NCBI RefSeq assembly: GCF_026210795.1
Contig: NC_089430.1
Coordinates: 4,030,001-4,094,000 of the forward strand
Origin: Rhizophagus irregularis
Taxonomy: Eukaryota; Glomeromycota; Glomeromycetes; Glomerales; Glomeraceae
Length of the DNA: 64,000 nucleotides
Direction of reading: 5' to 3'
Below are positions 1-11,656 of the stretch, in pieces. Positions within the stretch are counted from its first letter, which is position 1. The number at the start of each line of letters is the position of its first letter. Under the pieces are notes generated by a model. The model searched no databases. It was given only the letters and a program-made list of their open reading frames with translations, and had not been told where the DNA came from. Made by a program: the position numbers and the translations under genes.

Positions 1-166
1 TTATTAAACAAATATTTTATTTCATAATATATAGCTTCGAACACTTTTAGGTAAAATCCACTATTCTCCACAACGTCAAGAAAAATTGAGTTCCAACTGT
101 AAACTACATGAAATCATTAATTTAAAAGTTGTTTTAAACGTGTCAACTCGTTGGAATTCTACATTT
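1..166 (+). pseudogene. hAT transposase fragment (N-terminal side of an interrupted gene)
   Basis: Part of a hAT-superfamily transposase. From about 86 the frame reads through a region ending in VSTRWNSTFD, the conserved RWNST motif in the RNase H-like core of hAT transposases. The frame upstream is degraded and the start lies outside the window. The coding sequence stops abruptly where a MITE (175-418) and then a CACTA-like element (424) are inserted. The continuation is not downstream on this strand but at 27363-26350 on the minus strand, where the next residues (MINRTLYLKE, then after an intron ALNSLALSEKDLK) follow naturally in the hAT family. This is a dead gene split by transposition and a later inversion. 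Confidence 0.75.
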
Positions 167-174
167 GATATCAC

Positions 175-418
175 TAAGGTTGCTTGTCTAAACCTCTTCA
201 AAATCTTACGATTAGTTTCGTCAAAATTTTACTATAGATTTATTATAGTTTCAGCAGAGTTTCAGCAGTTTCGGCATTTATAATAAGTTTCGGCAGTTTC
301 GCCTTTCTCCAAAGTTTCACCAGTTTTTTAATATAACTTTAATATAGTTTCAGCAGAATTTCGCTTTTTGGCGAAACGCCATCTTGCCTAAACCCCTAGG
401 TTTCGGCAAGCAACCTTA
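175..418. mobile_element. Short TIR element (MITE) with 8-bp target duplication, copy 1
   Basis: A 244-bp non-coding element with inverted ends TAAGGTTGCTTG and CAAGCAACCTTA, flanked by the exact 8-bp direct repeat GATATCAC (167-174 and 419-426). A near-identical copy is at 45044-45287 with another exact 8-bp duplication, and a divergent relative is at 11798-11993. An 8-bp duplication suggests mobilisation by a hAT-type (or KDZ-type) transposase. The duplication includes the first CAC of the CACTA-like element at 424, so this MITE landed across the junction after that element had inserted. Confidence 0.9.
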
Positions 419-423
419 GATAT

Positions 424-3400
424 CACTGGTCAAAATAGTCCATTTCGTCCAAATTTCAAATTGACGAATATTGGACGAAAGTTGGTCTAATTTTGGCTGA
501 TCATTACCAAAAAAATCGTCAAAATTAAAATGCACGATTTGCACAGTTCGCCTGCCACTTGGCAATTACAATTCGGCAAAAATTCATTAAAAAATCGGAA
601 ATAACTATTCGTCAACTTTTACTAGACATTCGTCCAAATTTCAAATTGCCGAATGTTGGACAAAATTGAGTCTAATTTTGTCTAATTATTAACGATTTTT
701 ATGTATTTAGCTTATTTTTAATTTTGTAATAGCAATCAATTAATTATATTTTACTATTTCGCTTTATTAAAAATTACATATTAAAAAGTATTATATTAAA
801 TTTCTAATATCTACAGTATCTGTCTATTTACACCTACCATCTACCATCCACCATTTACCATTTACTATCGTCAACCATTGTCAACCATTATTAACTATCG
901 TCCACATCCATTGTCCACTACCCATCATTCACCATCCATCGTTCACCATCATCCACCATCATCCACCATTATCTACTCATCCAAAATTATCTACAACTCA
1001 CTCAGCTATCTGACAAAAGTCCGAAAGAGAAACCTAATAAAAAAAATAAAGAAATGGTTAGTAAACCGATTCTTTAATAAAAAAAAATTTAAGTTTCAAA
1101 ATATTTTGCAACTTACCCAACCAAAAATCTGAAGTGGAAACTTACCCATATATCCAAAGCCCAACCAAAAGTCAAAACCTACAAAATAGAAAAAAAATTA
1201 AAATAAAATTTAAAAAAAATCCTTTTTAAAATAAGTTTTGAAGTTTCACTTCAAAACTTACCCATATATCCAAAGCCCAAGAACTGAAAGTTGAAACCTA
1301 CAAAATAGAAAAATAATCAAAAATAAAATTAAAAAATATTTTTTTTTAAATTAAGTTTCAAAGTTTCTTCGAAACATACCCACATATCCAAAGCCCAAGA
1401 ACCGAAAGTCGAAACCTACAAAAAAGAAAAAAGAAACAATTAAAAAATATTTTTTTTTAAAAGTTTCGATTCTTTCATTCCGATCAAAATTTACATATAA
1501 TATATTCAACGTCCAATAACCAAAATCCTAAACCTACAAAATAAAAGAAAAAAAAATTAAAAAAATAATTTTATTTAAAAAAAGTTTTGAAGTTTTTACT
1601 CCGAAACTCACCCGTATATTCAACACCCAAGAACCGAAGGCTAAACCTACAAAATAGAAGAAAAAAAAATTTTAAAAAATATTTTTTAAAAAAAAGTTTT
1701 GAAGTTTTACTTCAAAACCTACCTATATATCCAACGTCTAAGAACTGAAAGAAACCTACAAAATAGAAAAAAGATACAATTAAAAAAAAATTTTGTTTAA
1801 AAAGTATAAAGATTCGTACTTACAAATCTTGGGTATTCTGTTCTTTGGAATCCCACCCGAGACACCTGAGACCTAAAAAAAAAATAGAAAAAGAACGGTT
1901 AGAAACTGTTCATAATATTAAAAATAAAAAATAAAAAATTAAGATTTATAGTTACTTACGAATCTTGATTTTTCATTGTTCTTCGGAACTCGAAAGCCTA
2001 CCAAACCTAAAAAAAATAAAGAAAAGAACAGTTATTAGTAACCGTTCATTAATAAAATTAAAAAAAATAAACAAAAAAATAAACCAAGATTCGTATATAC
2101 TTACGAATCTTGGTTCTTTTCTGATCTTTGGAATTTGGAAGTCCACTGAATCTAAAAAAAAGAACGAACGGTTATTAGTAACCATTCGTTAATAAAATTA
2201 AAAAAAAAATAAAATAAAAACCAAGATTCATATATATACTTACGAATCTTAGTTTTTTTCATTCTTCAGAATTTGGAAGCCTCTCCCGACACTGAACCTA
2301 TAAAAAATAAAAGAAAAAAAACGGTTAATAACCATTCATAATATTAAAAATTAAACAAATAAAAAAATAACCAAGTTTCGAACTTACGAAATTTGGTTTT
2401 TTCCATTCTTCGGAAGTTACCCCAGTACTGAACCTAAAAAAAAAGTAAAAAAAGAACGGTTAGTATTAACCGTTCATATTTTATTAAAAAAAAACAAAAA
2501 AAAAATTTAAAGAATTCATACTTACAAATTCTTTGGATTTCCATTCTTCAGAAGTCACCCGAGAGCCAAACCTAAAAAAAAAAAAAGTAAAAAAGAACGG
2601 TTATTAGTATTAACCGTTCATATTTTATTAAAAAAAACAAAAAAAAAAATTTAAAGAATTCGTACTTACGAATTCTTTGGATTTCCAATCTTCAAAGCCC
2701 ACCCGAGTGCCGAACCTAAAAAAAAGTAAAGAGAACGGTTAGTATTAACCGTTCATATTTTATTAAAAAAAAATAAAAAAAAAATTTAAAGAATTCGTAC
2801 TTACGAATTCTTTGGATTTCCAATTTTTGAAGCCCATCCGAGTGCCAAACCTAAAAAAAAAAGTAAAGAGAACAGTTAGTATTAACCGTTCATATTTTAT
2901 TAAAAAAAAATAAAAAAAAAAATTTAAAGAATTCGTACTTACGAATTCTTTGGATTTCCAATTTTTGAAGCCCATCCGAGTGCCAAACCTAAAAAAAAAG
3001 TAAAGAGAACGGTTAGTATTAACCGTTCATATTTTATTAAAAAAAAAACAAAAAAAAATTTAAAAAATTCGTACTTACGAATTCTTTGGATTTCTATTCT
3101 TCAGAAATCACCCAAGAGCCAAACCTAAAAAAAAAGTAAAATAGAACGGTTATCATTAGTATTAACCATTCATATTTTATTAAAAAAAAATAAAAAAAAA
3201 TCCAAAGAATTCGTACTTACGAATCTTTGGATTTCTGTACTTTAGAAGTCCACCCGAGTGCCGAAACTATAAAAAAGAACGGTTAGTTTTAACCGTTCAT
3301 ATTTTAATTAAAAAAAAAGGGACGAAAGGAAGTGGAAAGGGGAAGGGGAAAGGGGAAAGGGGAAGGGAAGGAAGGAAAGGAAAGGAGAGGAAAGGGGAAA

Positions 3401-3805
3401 GGGAAAGAAGGGAAGGGAAAGGAAGAAATTAAAAAAGTTTAAAAAAGGATGCATAAGATGAATCTTTTTTAAACTTTTAATACGCATATTGCGTAATGTG
3501 TAACATTTAATTAGTAACATAATTCAATCATAGATCATCGAATATAGGCCAATTTGTATTAAGGCCAAATATTCCAAGTCGATCGTGTGGTTAATAAAAA
3601 AATTGATAAAAAAAAAGTACTGGTCGATTTATGGTTTTTTTTTATGTTACAACTCAATCAAAAATTAACCAAAAATCGACCAGTTGATTTATGCCAAAAT
3701 ATTTCCAAATTTTGTAATTAGCCGATTGTATGACGAATCACGTGACGACGATGATGAACTTTTGACGAAAAGTATTAATGCTGAAAGAAATGATTTCGAC
3801 CAGTA
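424..3805. mobile_element. Non-autonomous CACTA-like element, copy 1
   Basis: Begins CACTGGTCAAAATAG and ends in GATTTCGACCAGT plus a mutated final base, the inverted ends expected for the CACTA (En/Spm) superfamily. It encodes no protein. It contains, in order, palindromic subterminal sequence, a CATCCACCAT-type simple repeat (about 840-990), a long array of intron-like units on the minus strand (about 1010-3270), a purine-rich GGGAAAGG tract (3310-3430), and a distal segment containing GATCGACTTGG. The same order occurs inverted at 27364-30252. The left flank is TAT and the right flank TAA. These do not match each other, but they match the flanks of copy 2 crosswise (see findings). Confidence 0.85.
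1010..3270 (-). repeat. Tandem array of micro-exon/intron-like units (CACTA copy 1)
   Basis: About 100-150-bp units, best read on the minus strand. Each has a T-rich tract ending in TAG, a 33-54-nt block, a GTAAGT donor usually within the palindrome GAATTCGTAAGTACGAATTC (variants end in GATTC), an AT-rich stretch, and the palindrome AACGGTTAATACTAACCGTT or a variant. The last contains TACTAAC, the consensus branch-point box. Units near 2600-3060 are nearly identical to each other; those toward 1010 are more diverged. The blocks are often 46 nt and so not multiples of three, which argues against coding. Short reading frames here simply track the repeats. Confidence 0.8.
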
Positions 3806-4386
3806 TAACGTTTCTTTTTTTATTCTTTTTTGTAGATTTCGGCTTCCTGGATTATTTGGGATATTGGGTAAATATGTAGGGAGGTTTGGAATTTACTTTG
3901 AAGAAACATACTAATGTTTCTTTTATATTGGGATATGGGTAGTGTGTGGGGTGGGTTTACTTTAAACAAACATAATAATTTTATTTTGGTTCAAATTAAT
4001 AAATAATTTCATATTACTATATAATAAACTATAAACTAATGAATATATTATGGCTTGAATTAAAATCCGAAAAAAAAAATTCGGTATAATAATAAAAAAA
4101 TTATCAGATTGAACGGATTCAATCCCAATTTTCTGATGGATTTTGGGGCATACCTATACCGTACTGTAAGTCATATATATGACATACTATGCCGAAATAT
4201 TTCACTTTTCACCGATATATAGATGCCCGATATATAACCGATAATATAGATTTTGACCAGTGTGTATCAGTGATATATTGGGTACCCGATGTGTACCCGA
4301 TATATGTAACTGCCCGATATATATCCGATTTATTACCAATATATAGGTGCCTGATATATACCCGATAGCATAGATTTTGACCAGTG
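3806..4386. repeat. Detached arm of another CACTA-like element with duplicated terminus
   Basis: From 3806 to about 4000 there are one to two units with T-rich tract, TTGTAG, a short block, GGTAAA or GGGTAG, then TACTAATG, homologous to the minus-strand units at 30253-30800. The sequence then becomes subterminal-like, with repeated CCGATATAT motifs. Two copies of a terminal sequence ending GATTTTGACCAGTG occur, at 4213-4262 and 4340-4386. These look like a CACTA end that was duplicated. This arm probably belongs with the array starting at 30253 and was separated by the inversion. Confidence 0.55.
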
Positions 4387-4499
4387 CTTGTGCTGCTCAC
4401 ACCCTATAACTCTCAATTAATTGTGCATTTCAAAAAACTAACATTTAAATTAAACAAATTAAACGTTTAGTACATTTTTTTACAAGTTCTCCTAAGTAA

Positions 4500-6046
4500 A
4501 GTGAGCGTCTTAATAATACTTAAAAGGAATGTCAAAGGCATAAAAATACCTCTTTACAAGATATTTCTGATAATTCTAGTGATGATTCTGATGATGATGA
4601 TGATAGCACGAATAAACAAGTACTAAACATTTCAACTAATTTGCAAGAACCAATTTTGCGAAATATTGCAGATATTAAAACCTGATGGAATTCCAAATGG
4701 AACCATTTGTTAAAATTATGTAAAGCAATTGAGTGACTATGTGCAACATTATCTTTATCTGATAATTATGATGATCATGCAGATGGGAGAAGATTTAAAA
4801 AATGGCTTTTATTACTTCATGAATGAATTTATTAAAACAAATTGTAGATCTATTAGAGCAGGATTCTACTTACTTATAATAAAAGTCATTGTAGAAAATT
4901 GATTTTTTACTAATAGTTTTTACCTTACTTTTTTCTTAAATTCTATTGGTTAATTAGCTAAAAAGGAAAAAAATCATAACAATGTAACATAAAATTTCCT
5001 TTTATAGTAGGATCTGCAAAGAATTTTATATATGATTTTTACCTTAAGCCTGAAGGTGACTTATCTTATAAGTAAGCAGGGTCCTATTAGAGCTTTTTGA
5101 AGATGCCGTGACATACTTTAGTAGAACATCCTATGCTACTTTGTCAATTATTTATCCTTTGATTCAAGTTCTCAAATTTAAATATGCTGAAAATGATGAA
5201 GTCAATGATGATGATTTAGAATTAGAACAAGGTAAATTGAATATATTGTTATTATAAATTATTATATTATTTTAAAAATTATATTGCTAATTAATTATAA
5301 TTTATTTAAAGATACTCCAAATTTTTAGCATGAAGAATCAGATGAAGAAAGCGACTTAAGCAGACGCGATAGTGACGAAGATAATTCAGAAACGATACTC
5401 AGGAGCAATCAACAATACATCATCACCAAACTCAATCTAAAGTAGCAGCAGCATCAACTATTCAGCCAGCATAAGATATTCTTAAAATAATGAAACAGAC
5501 TATTTATAATTCTTTGTTTGTCTATTGGAATGAATCCATAATGATTGGTCTTTTAGCATTTCTTTTAGATCTGCGTTTGAAAACACTCTCTAACTGGGAT
5601 GAAGAAACATGCAACAAAGCAAAAACAGAATTAATACATCAATTTAAAGAATTAATTGATTTAAATTTGGTACAATCATCACCATCTGGTAGGCTTAAAA
5701 AGCTAACAATAACATCGTATGATCAATTACGCACTTTATTTTTGGTGTGCAGGTGACAGCAAATCCCTTTTCTGAATTAGAAAGTTATTTGGATCCTATT
5801 CGTACACCAATAGCTGCTTATAGCGTGAATCCTTTTGAGTGGTGGGCAATTCGGAAAACTCAATTTCCTAATGTTGCTAAATTAGCTAGAAAATATTTAT
5901 CTATTTCCAGTTCATCAGTACCCAGTGAAAGATTATTTTCTGACACGGATAACTAAATTACTGCAAAACGTACACATTTAGATTCAAAACTGGCGGGTAA
6001 AATGATGTTTTTAAAGAGAAATTCAAATGCAATTCATATATTTTAG
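4500..6046 (+). pseudogene. hAT transposase pseudogene, interrupted by a MITE
   Basis: A relic of a hAT transposase. An acidic stretch rich in Ser/Asp (about 4570-4620) leads to DIKT-stop-WNSKWN, matching the hAT RWNS motif with R changed to a stop. The sequence continues to FKKWLLLLHE, is broken by the MITE at 4861-5084, and resumes as YATLSIIYPLIQVLKFKY (about 5130-5190). An intron follows near 5232-5320. Later parts include LAFLLDLRLKTLSNW (5540-5600) and the C-terminal dimerisation region NPFEWWAIRKTQFPNVAKLA with SSSSVPSERLFSD, ending with a stop at 6044-6046. Several stops and the insertion show it is inactive. Confidence 0.8.
4861..5084. mobile_element. Mutator-type MITE with 9-bp target duplication
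   Basis: A 224-bp non-coding element with imperfect inverted ends (GGATTCTACTTACTTATAA and its counterpart TTATAAGTAAGCAGGGTCC). It is flanked by the 9-bp direct repeat TATTAGAGC (4851-4859 and 5085-5093), a length typical of Mutator-like elements. It interrupts the hAT pseudogene. Relatives sharing the core around TTTCCTTTTATAGTAGGATC are at 7028-7207, 10081-10303 and 47271-47493. Confidence 0.85.
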
Positions 6047-7670
6047 TTGAAGTATTTTTCACAATTGTAAATTGAAATTTAAATAAAAAACTTCTTAAAT
6101 CTGTTCCAAATTACAATTTACTGTATATAATATTGTATGATAATGTATGTAAATCAAATCACTAAAATGATTAATTAAAATTATACTTCTCCGCTAATTA
6201 ATTACGTCATATTTCGGTGAACGGACTAATTCATTATTTATTATAAAATTACTATGAATTAATTACGTCTGTCAAAATAAATTTAATTAGTATTTTGTCA
6301 TTTTAACAAAAAGTATAATTAAAATATTAAATATATAATAATATGCAATAATTTTATTAATTTAATTTAATAATTACGAAATAAATACAAATTAAATTTT
6401 GTTTATTAACAACAAACCCATTTTAAATACTGCGCCAATAAACCACCCAATTTCAACTGGATACGATTTTAAAAATTACATGGATATCCAGATGATCATT
6501 TATGATACGGTTCCAATCTCTAATATTAATGAAGATTTTAAAAACTGTAAGTTATGATGAAACTTACCATTTTTATTTTTTTATTTTATTTTTTTTTTTA
6601 ATAAAAAGTATGTATTCAGAAAAAATTTATGGTTATTTATTTCTTTATATATAACGTTTACTAATTAATTTAACTTATTTATTAGTAAGCTCTTTGAATT
6701 TATTATTTACAATTAAATCAGAATTTATTATTTTTTATTATTCTAGAGAAATATGTAATATATGTAATTATATGAAATAAATAAATATACGTTTATACAA
6801 TTTAATAAATACATATTAATAATAAATAAATATAAATAAATATATATATATTAATAAATAAAATAATAAATAAATATCTTAGGAGATTTTTCCAATTCTT
6901 AGGAATTCTATAAACATTTTTAATTCTAAAAATCCGCTGAGGTAGGGAAGAATCTACACAAATCCTTACTATTTACAGAAAATAAGGATTTCACATGGAT
7001 CTTTACTCCTAAAACATTACCGATGTTAAGGTAAAAATTATATATAAAATTCTTTGCAGATCCTACTATAAAAGGAAATTTTATATTACATTGTTATAAT
7101 TTCCTTTTTAGCTAATTAACCAATAAAATTTAAGAAAAAAGTAAGGTAAAAACTATTAGTAAAGGACTAATTTTCTACAGTGACCTTTATTATAAGTAAG
7201 CAGGATCCTGGTATATCCTAAAAAATGCAACAAATGTGTTCTAAAATATATAGCTATTTTAAAAATCTTTTTGCATCTTATTTTGATAAACTTAGTACAA
7301 CTCTAGATATGAATAGGTATTTTTACAGACTTTTACATAATGATATAATATAAAGAACTAGATGAGTTTAAGAAGAAAAATTAGGTGATACACTAAAAAT
7401 AAATCCTACATCACGAAATTTAATCAAATAGGAGTCTTGTATTTATCAAATGACAGTATTTGATAAGTATTAAAAATTTGCATTTATTAAGTAATAAAAA
7501 AATAAAATACTTAAATATTACAATATTTTATTATTTATTAATTATTTAATTTTTTAAGCATTTTTTTAATACTTTAATTTAACATTCATAGATACTTATC
7601 AATATATCTTGTATCAATAAGTGCTATTTATAAATATTTAGTAAATGCTTTGATAAACATTATGATGTAC
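6047..7670. other. Intergenic AT-rich DNA with a truncated Mutator-type MITE
   Basis: No gene is visible. At about 7028-7207 there is a diverged, inverted copy of the 220-bp Mutator-type MITE. Its right end CTTATTATAAGTAAGCAGGATCC is recognisable (ends near 7208), but the left end is degraded and no target duplication can be assigned. The rest is simple AT-rich sequence, with TAAATA-rich runs at 6770-6880. Confidence 0.5.
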
Positions 7671-9445
7671 CACTAGTCAAAATAAGGCAAATCAGAAATA
7701 AAGCAAATCATCTTTATTTCGGCTAAATTTTGGCTAATAATCAATGATCATCTGTATATCAGGTGATATTTGGTGTAGCCGATTTCTGATTTCACTAGTT
7801 GAAAAAGACCAGTCTATATTCAATTAAAAATTCAACTATGATTTATGATTAGACATTGGTCAAATAATCTAATTAAACATCATGTGTTACGCGTATCAAA
7901 AGATATTTTTTAAACTTTTCCCTTTCCCTTCTTTTCACTTCTCTTCGTCTCTTACTCCTTTACTTTCCCTTGTCCTTCCTTATTATCCATCCTTCCCTTC
8001 CTCTATTATCTTTTCCTTTCCCTTTCGTCTTTCCCTTACTTCCCCTTTCGCTCTCTCCCTTTTCTTATACCTTTCTTCTGCCTCTTTTTCTTAAAAGTAA
8101 TGTAAGTTTTGTTTCAAAACTTACATATTTTTTTTTAATTTATTTTTTTTTAATTTTATATTTTTTTTAATTTAAGAAATGAATTAACGTTTCTTTTCAT
8201 TGTTTTTTTTTGTAGGACGCTGACTTTAACACAAAACTGGACTTTAAGATAAAAACGGGAAAGGAGAAGTTTTGTTAATTTAAGAAATGAACTAACGTTT
8301 CTTTTTATTATTTTTTTTGTAGGATGCATAGGAGAACGCTGGCTTTAACATAAAACTGGACTTTAAGGTAAAAAATAGGGGAAGGAAGATGAGATTTAAG
8401 AAACAGATTAATTAAGTCTTTGGTTTTTATTTTTTAAATATTTCGGAATGGTTACTAACAGTTCCTTTTTCTTTTTATGATAGGTTCAGTGGATTTCCGA
8501 TAAATGAATGAACCAAGATTTGTAAGTACGAATCTTAGTTTATTTATTTTTTTTATTACTTAGAATGGTTTACTAACCGTTCCTTTCTTTTATTTTTTAG
8601 GTTTCGTTTAACTTCTGAAGATTAGAAAAAAAGGAACCAAGATTCGTAAGTACGAATCTTGGTTTATTTTTGTTTTTTTTTATTACTTGGAACGGTTTAC
8701 TAACCGTCCTTTTCTTTTATTTTTTAGGTTTCGGTTGACTTCTGAAGATCAAAAAAAAAGGAACTAAGATTCGTAAATACGAATCTTAGTTTATTTTTTA
8801 TTTTTTTTATTATTTTAGAATGGTTTACTAACTGTTCCTTTCTTTTTTTTTTATAGGTAGGCTTCCAAGTTCTGAAGAATGGAAAAAGATCAAGATTTGT
8901 AAGTATATATGAATCTTGGTTAAATTTTTTTTATTAATATTAATGAATGGTTACTAATAACCGTTCTTTTTTTTATAGGTTCAAGTGGATTTCTGATGAA
9001 TGGATAAACTAAAACTAAGATTTGTACTAAAACCAAGATTCGTAAGTATGAATCTTGGTTTATTTTATTATTATTATTTTATTATAATTTTAAATTAGCA
9101 ATATTTATTTGTAATTTAGATAGATGCTAATAATAATAATATAATTATAAAGTTTTTAAGCATTTAATTAATAAATACATTTAAAAAATTTGATAATAAA
9201 AATTGAAATAAATTCAGAAAAAAATAGTCCGATTTTTGTCCAATTTAAGTTCTGAAGTACATCTGATTGATTGTCTGAATTTAGTCTGATTTAATTCTGA
9301 TTTATATCCAATTTAAATTCCAAAGTACATTTAATTGATAACAATCAGAATATATTTTTTTTGCAAAAATTGGATATATTTAAGCCGTAATTCAACCTAA
9401 AATCAGATATCCAATTTTAGCCGATTTGCCTTATTTCGACTAGTG
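7671..9445. mobile_element. Non-autonomous CACTA element with 3-bp target duplication
   Basis: Inverted ends CACTAGTCAAAATAAGGC and GCCTTATTTCGACTAGTG, flanked by the exact 3-bp repeat TAC (7668-7670 and 9446-9448), the hallmark of CACTA (En/Spm) transposition. It is 1775 bp long and has no transposase. After a pyrimidine-rich tract (7915-8090) comes an array of intron-like units on the plus strand (about 8100-9070): T-rich tract, TAG, a block of roughly 35-55 nt, GTAAGTACGAATC, then GGTTTACTAACCGTTC containing TACTAAC. The organisation matches the larger copies at 424 and 27364, but the terminal sequence defines a separate subfamily. Confidence 0.88.
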
Positions 9446-10080
9446 TACCAATAATAATTCAGTATTTTAGCCTTATAAGAAAATCAGAATACAGATATAA
9501 AAATTATTAAAGAACTAAAATACTAATTACTGATCATTTCATTTGTATTACAAAATAAACCTCTTAATATTATACAAGTCCAGCCATTTATTCCAAAAAG
9601 AAAGAATAAACAGATTACATATATATGCTGATATCATCTTACAAGGCTTAGTCAGTGATAATGATAGGCCTATAACTCTCACCTTTTGGCTTTAAATAAA
9701 GCGTTTAATATACTTTTAAGAAGAGCAATACATTAAAATTTAAAATGCAAATGCAAAAGGATAAAAAGTTGAAGCATTATAAATTGAAGAAACATATATT
9801 TACAATCATGATTGGATACACTCTTATAAATAAAGAGAGTATTAGAAAGATTGTAATATATAATATTTCTGTAATATTTATTTAATTCAATATTTTTAAT
9901 GGCTTCAAACTTTGGGATTATACTATTGCAATAAAAATTAAAATGCAAAAGAAGTACATAATAGTTATACTATCAATAGAATTTTTTGAAAGAATAATAA
10001 ATTTATAAAATGAGAAACTTAAACAACTCCTTTTTACGATATGCTTATATAATAGTTTTCAGTATCCTAAACTTTGAAAA
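9446..10080. other. Intergenic AT-rich DNA, no feature seen
   Basis: No gene, terminal repeat pair or tandem repeat could be recognised. The short open frames present have strongly AT-driven composition (Ile, Asn, Tyr, Lys) and no motif. Confidence 0.5.
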
Positions 10081-10303
10081 GACTCCACTAACTTATAATA
10101 AAGATTACCATAAAAAATTGATCTTTTATTAATAATTTTTACCTTACTTTTTTCTTAAATTTTATTGATTAATTAGCTAAAAAAGAAAAAAATTATAACA
10201 ATATAACATAAAATTTCTTTTTATAGTAAGATCTACAAAAAATTTTATATATGATTTTTACCTTAAGTCTGAAGATGACCTATCTTATAAGTAAGTGAAG
10301 TCC
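10081..10303. mobile_element. Mutator-type MITE, third copy
   Basis: Homologous along its length to the MITE at 4861-5084, including the core that runs into TTTCTTTTTATAGTAAGATC. Its ends are GACTCCACTAACTTATAA and CTTATAAGTAAGTGAAGTCC. The flanks ACTTTGAAA and ACTTTTAAA match at 8 of 9 bases, consistent with a decayed 9-bp target duplication. Confidence 0.75.
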
Positions 10304-10602
10304 TACTTTTAAAGTAACATAAAAAATGTAAAAGATTTCAAGGTGTATTAATAAACATACTTATTGGCCTTAATGCAAGTGTTTTATATCTGCCAATAAT
10401 CTAATTTAATTATTGTTAGCATCTTATAAAAGTTGCTATGCATATAAGATAATTTAAGAATATGAGCATAGAAAGTTAATTATATATTATGATATATGAA
10501 TTAGTTTGGATAAAGTATTAAATATAGAATTTCCTTCAAAAAATATAAAGGTAAATAAAAAAGGTCTTTTTGTCCATCTTAAATAGACTTAGAAATAGGC
10601 TA

Positions 10603-10880
10603 CACTGGTAAAAAAATGGTATATCACTGCATATCCATACACATATCTTACATATATCGAATGCTGAAAATGTAGAAAATATGCACAAATAATACACGTA
10701 TCATATACATATAGATACTTATATATATAGTATACCTATCAGGTACCTGATATATGTATGATATATATATTAGTACCCGATATGTGTATGATATGTGTAT
10801 TATTTGTGTATGATTTTCTACATTTTAAGTACCCAATATGTGTAAGATATGTGTAGGATAAATCATTTTTTTCCACAGAG
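10603..10880. mobile_element. Putative CACTA-like MITE
   Basis: About 278 bp with imperfect inverted ends: CACTGGTAAAAAAATGG on the left and, on the opposite strand at the right, CTCTGTGGAAAAAAATG. Internal mirrored repeats are built on ACACATATCTTACATAT and CGATATGTGTAAGATATG. Flanks TAC or CTA are ambiguous, so the exact ends and duplication are not certain. The ACACATAT/CGATATGTG motif recurs at 40680-41058. Confidence 0.55.
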
Positions 10881-11656
10881 TACCAAAGCAACGAATCCTG
10901 CTAGAAGTAAAAGCTAAGGTAAAAATCTCAATATATTGCAAAAGAAATAACTTAATATTCAGTTTAAGAAGGGAAAGTTTTATAAAAATAATATGTACAA
11001 AAAAAGCTTTAACGGTTATTATTTACTAATCCTTTTTTTAAAAAATTTTTTACTCTGACTTTTATTTTACTTTTTTTATTTTCTTGTTTTTATATCCTAA
11101 ATTTTATGTTGCAATTACAGTAAGTCTTTGAATATTTACAGGAAAGAAAGGTTCTCCTCTAAAAAAGAACTTCTTCAAGAAGCATTTACTTTTCTAGTCC
11201 AGAATTCCAACTGACAGTACACATATGATTGTTCCATCATAAATTAATAAGTGATTTAATACTTATTAAATTAGTTTAAAAATTTTTTTATATATTATAT
11301 GTATACATATTATGAATTTATTTTTTTTACTAATAAAATATTCAAATGTACTGCAGCCAAAAAAAAAATATATATATAAAGTTAAAAATAGTATTCAAAA
11401 TATATATATATTTTTTTTAAATACTTTGAATTTGAGGTTGCATCATGGTTTTTAATAATGATGTGATCGTTTAAGTGACGAATTCACATTCTTTTATGAA
11501 AAGTAGTCTTGTTTTATAATGCTTAATTCTTATATGTATTTGTTTATCTTATATTTTGTAAGTTTTTATATATGTAAGTAGTTGTGATTATAATAGTACA
11601 TGATCGCATCTATAATAAAGTATTAAAAAAAAAAAAAAATATTTTTTTAAATAAAC

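Noticed and set aside
3308-3520. Minus-strand open frame rich in Pro, Phe and Leu, and its counterpart near 27649-27864
   Set aside because: It reflects a purine/pyrimidine-rich GGGAAAGG tract inside the CACTA-like elements, with no conserved protein motif.
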